Under the pieces are notes generated by a model. It was given only the letters and a program-made list of their open reading frames with translations. It had not been told where the DNA came from and ran no database searches. A stretch of DNA of 6,921 nucleotides from Betaproteobacteria bacterium. GTDB lineage: Bacteria; Pseudomonadota; Gammaproteobacteria; Burkholderiales; Nitrosomonadaceae. The stretch covers positions 1 to 6,921 of the forward strand of contig JAHZIU010000134.1 of NCBI GenBank assembly GCA_022601315.1, read 5' to 3'. Of this stretch, positions 1 to 3,471 are shown piece by piece; position 1 is the stretch's first letter; each line of letters starts with the position of its first letter. The position numbers and the translations under genes were made by a program.

Positions 1-10
1 ATAGTTTCCT

Positions 11-93
11 CAAAGAAAAAATTTAAACTTAGTTAATATGAACAATCAACTCTGATGCATTATAACCGCTATGTGTAATTCGTCATTAATTGT
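11..93. repeat. Dispersed ~80-bp repeat, left copy
   Basis: This stretch aligns in the same orientation with 2703-2783. The best core is AATCAACTCTGA (44-55, matched at 2735-2746) and ATTAATTGT (85-93, matched at 2775-2783). Between and before them lie shared blocks such as CTTnGTTAAT and CGnTATG. By eye roughly 70 percent of bases match with one or two single-base gaps. The repeat may continue left past the window edge. The right copy sits in the spacer before ybaN, so this could be a duplicated promoter region or a short intergenic repeat family. Confidence 0.55.
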
Positions 94-415
94 GATGTTA
101 TTGTAGTGATTCTTAAATTGTTTGAAATATTTGCCAGTCAACCGAGTAATCTATGATTATAGTGTTTACCATACTGAAGTTAAGCATATTTAATCTGACA
201 GATCTCACCGCTATAGATTTAACTTACTGTGATTATTTCTTCGGACTACTTTCTGGGTAGTAAGACAATCATTCCTTGGTATGCGGCAGTACTAAAAAAA
301 ACCCTAATTTATTGTTTTTTATTAAGTATTTTAAAACATGCCTGTCCCTTGTCTACTTTTAAAGACAAAAAATATTACGGTAAAACAATAAGCTAAATAA
401 AGCAATCCTGTATTT

Positions 416-451
416 AAGCGAAAGAGGCGACATCTCATTATGCCTTCGCTT
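416..451. other. Hairpin (bulged stem-loop) in the spacer
   Basis: AAGCGAA (416-422) pairs with TTCGCTT (445-451), and GGC (426-428) pairs with GCC (442-444). A 3-base bulge lies on the left side and the loop is 13 bases. No U-run follows on either strand, so a standard intrinsic terminator is unlikely. It is one of the few GC-rich spots in the region and could belong to a short palindromic repeat family or an unannotated RNA. Confidence 0.35.
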
Positions 452-816
452 GATGAATATACTATAAACATTTGATTATACAAATGTAAGAATAGGTGGC
501 TTAAATATTGCTTATTAATACTTATAAGTTGTGCATGTTCCTTCAGCTTAAAGGAGTATGAGACAAATTCATCAAAATATATTTAATAAAGGATGTAATG
601 TTTGCAGTAAGAATGGAATCTTGGGGCGCTAAAAAGGTATACAAATTATTCTTATACTTTTTTACAAGTATTTTAACGTCAAGCATGTGAAATAGTTGCC
701 CTGCATAATTTCTAGGTGTTTATTTGACTTAATAATCGTAGCGAGAAACATGAAAAGATCATTCAGATTTATTCTATTTTGAGGAACGTAGTTGTTCAAT
801 GTAATGATAAATCAAA

Positions 817-834
817 ACAAGACTAGTCTCTTGT
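817..834. promoter_or_regulatory. Inverted repeat upstream of the small secreted-protein gene
   Basis: ACAAGA (817-822) and TCTTGT (829-834) form a perfect 6-base inverted repeat around CTAGTC, with the shorter palindrome AGACTAGTCT (820-829) nested in it. A second 10-base palindrome, TTAACGTTAA, lies at 852-861. Both are within 85 bases of the start codon at 901, where an operator or promoter would be expected. I did not find a clear -35/-10 pair. The regulator, if any, is unknown. Confidence 0.25.
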
Positions 835-900
835 CCCATTTTCGCAGCAGATTAACGTTAAATCCGACAAACGCCTCAACAAATTAACAAGGAATTAATC

Positions 901-1218
901 ATGAATAGAAAAAATTTAAAATCATCTGCTGTTTTATGTGTCCTATTAATAATTTCTAAGCTGGTATTTGCCACTGAACCAGAGCAAACTGGTGATGGTC
1001 AACTTATGACTGAACGAGAACGCGCTGAATGGTTTAACCAAATGCTAAATACAGATGTAAATGGAGAGAAAAAGAAAAATGGCCTACAAATCCGATCTAA
1101 AGAAAATAGCCCATCACTGCTCAGTGAGCGTCCCGCAAGAGAACGTAGCTTAACGACCAATGTTGAAAAAATGGACCCCGGCAGGGAATTAGAATCAGAA
1201 CAAACTCATCGGTATTGA
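901..1218 (+). CDS. Small secreted protein of unknown function
   Basis: This 105-residue protein has a typical Sec signal peptide: basic residues at the N terminus (N2-R-K-N-L-K7), a hydrophobic stretch at about 9-23, and a likely cleavage after VFA (residue 24). The mature part is hydrophilic and highly charged. The ATG at 901 is supported by AAGGA at 889-893, seven bases upstream. Residues 33-44 (GQLMTERERAEW) resemble the start of small periplasmic proteobacterial proteins with a QLMT-x-x-ER-x-E pattern followed by charged helices. That is recall of a pattern, not a search result, and the C-terminal part of that family is not obvious here. The gene stands alone between AT-rich spacers. The same frame stays open for 26 codons after the TGA, with K/E/Q-rich content, so the gene may be a shortened form. 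Function not assigned. Confidence 0.7.
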   Translation: MNRKNLKSSAVLCVLLIISKLVFATEPEQTGDGQLMTERERAEWFNQMLNTDVNGEKKKNGLQIRSKENSPSLLSERPARERSLTTNVEKMDPGRELESEQTHRY

Positions 1219-1391
1219 AACAAATTTTCAGGAAATTTTCAAATGCAACGGGAATCTATAGCTGAAAAAACGAAGAAGAAGCAAGAAAGTCAGTACTGAA
1301 TTTATACTTATTATAATAATAAAATTAATTATCAATAAGTTACTTGTTTCTCAGTAAGTGCCATTTTGCTTTGATATTTTTCACTATAGAA
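1219..1391. other. Spacer with in-frame continuation of the upstream gene
   Basis: After the TGA at 1216-1218 the same frame stays open to a second TGA at 1297-1299, giving 26 further codons. The last 18 start at an ATG (1243) and are rich in Lys, Glu and Gln, like the preceding protein. No Shine-Dalgarno sequence lies close to that ATG. The rest of the spacer to 1391 is very AT-rich and shows no gene. Confidence 0.35.
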
Positions 1392-1442
1392 AAACCTTGC
1401 ATTATGCATAAATTCAGTAGCGTCATGCACAATACAAGGTTT
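1392..1442 (-). terminator. Rho-independent terminator of the two-gene minus-strand unit
   Basis: The arms 1392-1409 and 1425-1442 form an 18-pair stem with a 15-base loop. Read as minus-strand RNA, all 18 positions pair, two of them as G-U wobbles. Read as plus-strand RNA, the same two positions are A-C mismatches. The stem therefore fits a minus-strand transcript best. The 3' arm ends in GGUUU and runs on into UUC, giving a short U-run. It lies 83 bases downstream of the stop codon of the gene at 1525-1956, so it probably ends that transcript. It may also act weakly on transcripts from the gene at 901. Confidence 0.65.
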
Positions 1443-1481
1443 AGCGTTTTCAGAAGAGAAACTTTCGAGTCAGTATATTAA

Positions 1482-1524
1482 AAAGCTAATGATCAAACAA
1501 AGCCATTTGTCGTCTCCGGTATGG
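1482..1524 (-). repeat. Out-of-frame remainder of a 45-residue repeat unit
   Basis: Directly after the stop codon of the gene at 1525-1956, the minus strand still resembles the second half of that gene's first repeat unit, but in another frame. Reading one frame over gives SLAIPETTNGFV followed by a stop. This matches SLSTPEMTRGLD of the complete unit. A 4-base deletion relative to the complete unit causes the shift. The stretch is not expected to be translated. Confidence 0.6.
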
Positions 1525-1956
1525 CTAGACTGATGGGTGCGATGGTGCGTGCTGTAATCTTGACCGACAATTTGCAACGATACACGTTGCTGATTGATCC
1601 AAACTGCTAATAACAGTTATTGATCGATCCAAACCTCTTGTCATTTCCGGCGTTGATAAGCTGGTAGATGTTTGTGATGGCGCTGGTTTTAGTCTTGACC
1701 GGCAATTTGCCGCGATACAAGTTGCCGATTGATCCAAACTATTGATGCCAGGTATTTCAGCGTTTGCAAGTACATTACTATGCCACTCAGTGCTTCTATC
1801 ATCATTAATACAGCTTGTGCTTGCGGCAATTTCAGTCTCTGAGTATGGGGTTTGCATATTTGCGCCATAGTTATCACAATCCTGGCTTGCCACTGCGCTT
1901 GCATTTAACAAAAGTGCGCCAATCAATACTAGTCCTGTCGATAAAAACTTATACAT
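1525..1956 (-). CDS. Secreted repeat protein with C-x4-C units, long paralogue
   Basis: This 143-residue exported protein has no family I recognise. Residues 1-23 are a Sec signal peptide (hydrophobic 7-18, cleavage probably after AVA at 23). A linker with Cys27 and Cys49 follows. Residues 73-117 are a complete 45-residue repeat beginning SLDQSATC and containing CIAANCRSRL. Residues 118-143 repeat its first 26 residues and then stop. The four repeat cysteines are at 80, 85, 125 and 130, suited to disulphides or metal binding in the periplasm. I chose the ATG at 1956 over the one 15 bases upstream because AAAGGA (1963-1968) sits six bases before it and the paralogue at 2079-2432 starts with the same MYKFLSTG. 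Compared with the paralogue, it has 26 extra residues before the first unit. It is the second gene of the pair and ends at the terminator at 1392-1442. Confidence 0.7.
   Translation of the reverse strand: MYKFLSTGLVLIGALLLNASAVASQDCDNYGANMQTPYSETEIAASTSCINDDRSTEWHSNVLANAEIPGINSLDQSATCIAANCRSRLKPAPSQTSTSLSTPEMTRGLDRSITVISSLDQSATCIVANCRSRLQHAPSHPSV
1528..1740 (-). repeat. Tandem 45-residue (135-bp) repeat units in the long paralogue
   Basis: Unit 1 covers residues 73-117 (1740 down to 1606) and is complete. Unit 2 covers residues 118-143 (1605 down to 1528) and is cut short by a frameshift stop. The conserved core is SLDQSATCI-x-ANCRSRL. The following linker is rich in Ser, Thr and Pro and ends RSITVIS in the complete unit. 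DNA identity between the units is high throughout the core. Confidence 0.8.
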
Positions 1957-1962
1957 AATAAA

Positions 1963-1968
1963 TCCTTT
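1963..1968 (-). promoter_or_regulatory. Shine-Dalgarno site that fixes the start at 1956
   Basis: AAAGGA on the minus strand lies six bases before the ATG at 1956. If translation began at the upstream in-frame ATG (1971), this sequence would be codons 2 and 3, and there is no Shine-Dalgarno sequence before that ATG. The paralogue has AAAGGAG at the same distance from its start (2439-2445), which supports the downstream start. Confidence 0.7.
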
Positions 1969-2036
1969 CATTTTAAAAAATAACTATTTATAAAGCTTCA
2001 ATTTCTCAGAAAAAAACCTGCGAATCGATACGTTCA

Positions 2037-2078
2037 AAACTATTCCATGAGCCAAACGTTTTGTCGTTTCCAATGTGG
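2037..2078 (-). repeat. Out-of-frame remainder of a repeat unit, second paralogue
   Basis: Just past the stop codon at 2079-2081 the minus strand, read one frame over, gives SLATLETTKRLAHGI. This corresponds to SLSTAEISRGLARSI of the complete unit in the same gene. The same 4-base deletion seen in the other paralogue accounts for the shift. It is evidence of an ancestral longer protein and is probably untranslated. Confidence 0.6.
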
Positions 2079-2432
2079 CTAGACTGATGGATGTGTCGGT
2101 GCTGGTTGTAGTCTTGACCGGCAATTTGCCACGACGCAAGTTGCTGATTGATCCAAACTGCTAATGACAGTTATTGATCGAGCCAAGCCTCTTGATATTT
2201 CCGCTGTTGATAAGCTGGCTGATGTTTGTGAAGACGTTGGCTGTAGTCTTGACCGGCAATTTGCCACGATACAAGTTGCTGATTGATCCATGCTACTCAT
2301 AACTGTTTGAGTCTCTGTGTATGCGTTTTGCATATTTGCATCAAAGTTATCGGTGTTTTGGTTTGCCATTGCGCTTACATTTAACAAAAGTGCGCCAATC
2401 AATACTAATCCTGTCGATAAAAATTTATACAT
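2079..2432 (-). CDS. Secreted repeat protein with C-x4-C units, short paralogue
   Basis: This 117-residue exported protein is of unknown function. The first 18 residues are identical to those of the gene at 1525-1956 (MYKFLSTGLVLIGALLLN), and signal peptidase cleavage is likely after AMA (23). A short linker leads to a complete 45-residue unit at 47-91 (SMDQSATCIVANCRSRL core) and a shortened second unit at 92-117. Its only cysteines are the two C-x4-C pairs: 54/59 and 99/104. The start is firm: AAAGGAG (2439-2445) lies six bases upstream. It is the promoter-proximal gene of the pair, 122 bases from the next, with no clear terminator between, so the two are probably co-transcribed. The 16-bp palindrome at 2548-2563 lies 115 bases upstream and may control it. 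Paired cysteines in an exported repeat could suggest a disulphide-linked structural or adhesion protein, a metal binder, or a peptide precursor. None of these can be shown here. Confidence 0.7.
   Translation of the reverse strand: MYKFLSTGLVLIGALLLNVSAMANQNTDNFDANMQNAYTETQTVMSSMDQSATCIVANCRSRLQPTSSQTSASLSTAEISRGLARSITVISSLDQSATCVVANCRSRLQPAPTHPSV
2082..2294 (-). repeat. Tandem 45-residue (135-bp) repeat units in the short paralogue
   Basis: Unit 1 is residues 47-91 (2294 down to 2160). Unit 2 is residues 92-117 (2159 down to 2082), ending at the stop codon created by the deletion. The CIVANCRSRLQP core of unit 1 returns as CVVANCRSRLQP in unit 2. The period is 45 residues, the same as in the other paralogue. 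Confidence 0.8.
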
Positions 2433-2547
2433 AACAAACTCCTTTAAATTAAAAAAATAAATATTAGGGATAAGTTCAATGTTTTACAGTTCGGTGCACA
2501 GTTGAATATCCACAAGTGCGATGATAGGGGTTTATGTCGAAAAAAGA

Positions 2548-2563
2548 TGTGAGAATTCTCACA
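2548..2563. promoter_or_regulatory. Perfect 16-bp palindrome, probable operator
   Basis: TGTGAGAATTCTCACA is its own reverse complement. With no loop it cannot form a good hairpin, which favours a binding site for a dimeric regulator over a terminator. It lies 115 bases upstream of the start codon at 2432 and 284 bases upstream of the one at 2848. On the minus strand a TATCAT box (2521-2526), close to a -10 consensus, lies 21 bases downstream of it. This fits control of the repeat-protein pair. The regulator is unknown. Confidence 0.45.
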
Positions 2564-2702
2564 ATAATAATTAGTTATAACAAATAGATACAAATTACCC
2601 TCTATTTCTGAGGTTTGAATTTTCATACAAGTGGAAGGAAAAAATAGGGCGGGAAAAACAGATAAATAAGCCTTACCAAATAAACAAACTAAACTAAACC
2701 TG

Positions 2703-2783
2703 CAAGAAATAAATTTGACTTGGTTAATTGGGTTAATCAACTCTGAGGTATGATAATCGTTATGTTCTGCAGCCATTAATTGT
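2703..2783. repeat. Dispersed ~80-bp repeat, right copy
   Basis: This is the partner of 11-93, in the same orientation and about 2.69 kb away. It includes GGTTAATTGGGTTAATC, where GGTTAAT occurs twice with a 9-base period, then the shared core AATCAACTCTGA and the shared end ATTAATTGT. It sits 65 bases before the ybaN-like start codon, so it probably contains that gene's promoter. The left copy may stand before another gene, or be a relic. Confidence 0.55.
2750..2764. promoter_or_regulatory. Candidate Fur-like site upstream of ybaN
   Basis: ATGATAATCGTTATG matches 13 of the last 15 positions of the classical Fur consensus GATAATGATAATCATTATC. The first four consensus positions do not match. 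The site lies about 85 bases before the ybaN-like start and overlaps a TATGAT box (2749-2754) that could be a -10 element. In AT-rich DNA such partial matches arise by chance, so this is only a candidate. Confidence 0.3.
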
Positions 2784-2847
2784 AAAAATTTTTATGGCTT
2801 TATAGAAATGAATGGATTTTCAATATCACAATACTTTATAAATTTAA

Positions 2848-3315
2848 ATGCAATCCCCCGAGAAAGATATAGTGCGTCAAAACGAACCAGAAGTGACGAA
2901 CACGCAAGCAGTTGATCTCTTATGCTTGCATGACTCACCAATAGTGCGTGCGTTATATTTGGGGGCTGGTTTTCTGGCATTGGCATTGGGTGCATTGGGT
3001 GCCATATTGCCCATTTTGCCGACAACACCTTTTGTATTGTTAGCCGCAGGTTGTTTTGCCCGTGGTTCCGAACGCTTCCATAACAAGTTGTTAGCTAACC
3101 GTATCGCTGGGCCCATTATTCGTGATTGGTGTCTGTATCGCAGTATGCCACGCCGTGCTAAACGTTGGGCTTATGCATTGATGGCTCTATCATTCGGTAG
3201 CTCAATTTTAATCGTGCCGGAAATATGGCAAAAGATCATGCTGGTCGTAATTGCTGGTATCCTAGTCTTTTATATTTCGCGTATTCCGGTTAGAGACATG
3301 CCAATCAATTCATAA
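2848..3315 (+). CDS. ybaN: YbaN-like DUF454 inner-membrane protein
   Basis: This 155-residue integral membrane protein belongs to the DUF454/YbaN family, whose function is unknown. The diagnostic features are GAILPILPTTPF (51-62), directly followed by LLAAGCFARGSERFHNKLL (64-82), then GPIIRDW (88-94) and the basic stretch PRRAK (101-105). Hydrophobic segments lie at about 35-55, 108-123 and 129-146. About 32 residues precede the family core, more than in E. coli YbaN, and the ATG at 2848 has no Shine-Dalgarno sequence. A GTG at 2872 (residue 9), preceded by GAGAAAGA, is an alternative start. The upstream spacer carries one Fur-like site and the downstream spacer another, so iron-responsive control is possible but unproven. 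The gene points the same way as the mrp operon but is separated by about 100 bases or more and need not be part of it. Confidence 0.85.
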   Translation: MQSPEKDIVRQNEPEVTNTQAVDLLCLHDSPIVRALYLGAGFLALALGALGAILPILPTTPFVLLAAGCFARGSERFHNKLLANRIAGPIIRDWCLYRSMPRRAKRWAYALMALSFGSSILIVPEIWQKIMLVVIAGILVFYISRIPVRDMPINS

Positions 3316-3332
3316 AGTGATATAAAAGTAAT

Positions 3333-3351
3333 AGAATTCATTCTCATTATC
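3333..3351. promoter_or_regulatory. Candidate Fur-like site between ybaN and mrpA
   Basis: The segment AGAATTCATTCTCATTATC matches the 19-bp Fur consensus at 12 positions. Its right half, TCATTATC, is perfect, and ATTCTCATT is a half-site form common in proteobacterial Fur boxes. It lies in the spacer before the mrp operon, where its promoter should be. Mrp operons are not usually described as iron-regulated, so the match may be coincidental. Confidence 0.25.
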
Positions 3352-3411
3352 TGTATTAGCATAGAAGTAATTATCGATTCCTCAGTATTAATTCAATCGC
3401 CGATTCCTAAA

Positions 3412-3471
3412 ATGGCAACATGGCCTTACAATATAGCCTTTTTGTCGCACTCAACTATTTTCATTTTATGA
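3412..3471 (+). CDS. Possible 19-residue leader peptide before mrpA
   Basis: A short frame starts at ATG 3412 and ends in TGA at 3469-3471. That TGA overlaps the preferred mrpA start codon (3468-3470) in an ATGA arrangement, the same junction type as between mrpC and mrpD. Such an overlap could let ribosomes reinitiate at mrpA, which lacks its own Shine-Dalgarno sequence. However, this small frame also lacks one, and a 19-codon frame can arise by chance. Low confidence that it is translated. Confidence 0.2.
   Translation: MATWPYNIAFLSHSTIFIL

Larger units (their letters stand above)
1..900. other. AT-rich gene-poor region
   Basis: No reading frame in this 900-base stretch combines a plausible start, a ribosome binding site and protein-like composition. 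The longest open stretch on the plus strand that I followed (223-396) has no usable start signal. Two tiny frames (558-632 and 598-690) follow purine-rich Shine-Dalgarno-like sequences, but the spacing is only 1 and 4 bases. The region does hold a diverged repeat at its left edge (11-93), a hairpin (416-451) and an inverted repeat close to the gene at 901. No tRNA or rRNA was recognised. A small RNA cannot be excluded by eye. Confidence 0.6.
1465..2475. repeat. Tandem gene duplication (two ~0.5-kb copies)
   Basis: The left copy (roughly 1465-1990) and right copy (roughly 2000-2475) match along their whole coding regions apart from one 78-base indel. The similarity continues into the short A-rich leader upstream of each gene and into the out-of-frame repeat remainder downstream of each stop codon. 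The boundaries are approximate because I judged them by eye. Since the flanks are included, the pair arose by duplication of a whole gene with its ribosome binding site, not by domain shuffling. Conservation is strongest over the signal peptide and the cysteine-bearing cores. Confidence 0.75.
2433..2847. other. 415-bp spacer between divergent transcription units
   Basis: This spacer separates the minus-strand repeat-protein pair from the plus-strand ybaN-like gene, so it must carry promoters in both directions. It contains a perfect 16-bp palindrome (2548-2563), the right copy of the dispersed repeat (2703-2783) and a Fur-like site (2750-2764). An open frame on the minus strand (2776 to 2444) has no ribosome binding site and an unremarkable sequence, so I do not regard it as a gene. 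Confidence 0.6.

Noticed and set aside
223..396. 57-codon open plus-strand stretch in the gene-poor region
   Set aside because: Only a GTG start without a ribosome binding site, and no recognisable motif. Open stretches of this size occur by chance.
1689..1904. 71-residue minus-strand frame inside the long repeat-protein gene
   Set aside because: Shadow frame of the gene at 1525-1956, with no signal peptide or binding site and no counterpart in the paralogue.
1957..1971. Five-residue N-terminal extension (MKGFI) of the long paralogue
   Set aside because: The Shine-Dalgarno sequence of the downstream ATG lies within these codons, and the paralogue begins at MYKF.
1528..2294. CRISPR-like array from the regularly repeated segments
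   Set aside because: The repeats are coding, 135 bases apart, and the linkers are themselves similar between units. A CRISPR array would have unique spacers and short repeats.
2444..2776. 110-residue minus-strand open frame in the spacer
   Set aside because: No Shine-Dalgarno sequence before its ATG, composition typical of AT-rich noncoding DNA, and it spans the palindrome, the repeat and the ribosome binding site of the repeat-protein gene.
2792..3116. Minus-strand frames opposite ybaN
   Set aside because: Antisense shadows of the clear DUF454 gene, without start signals.
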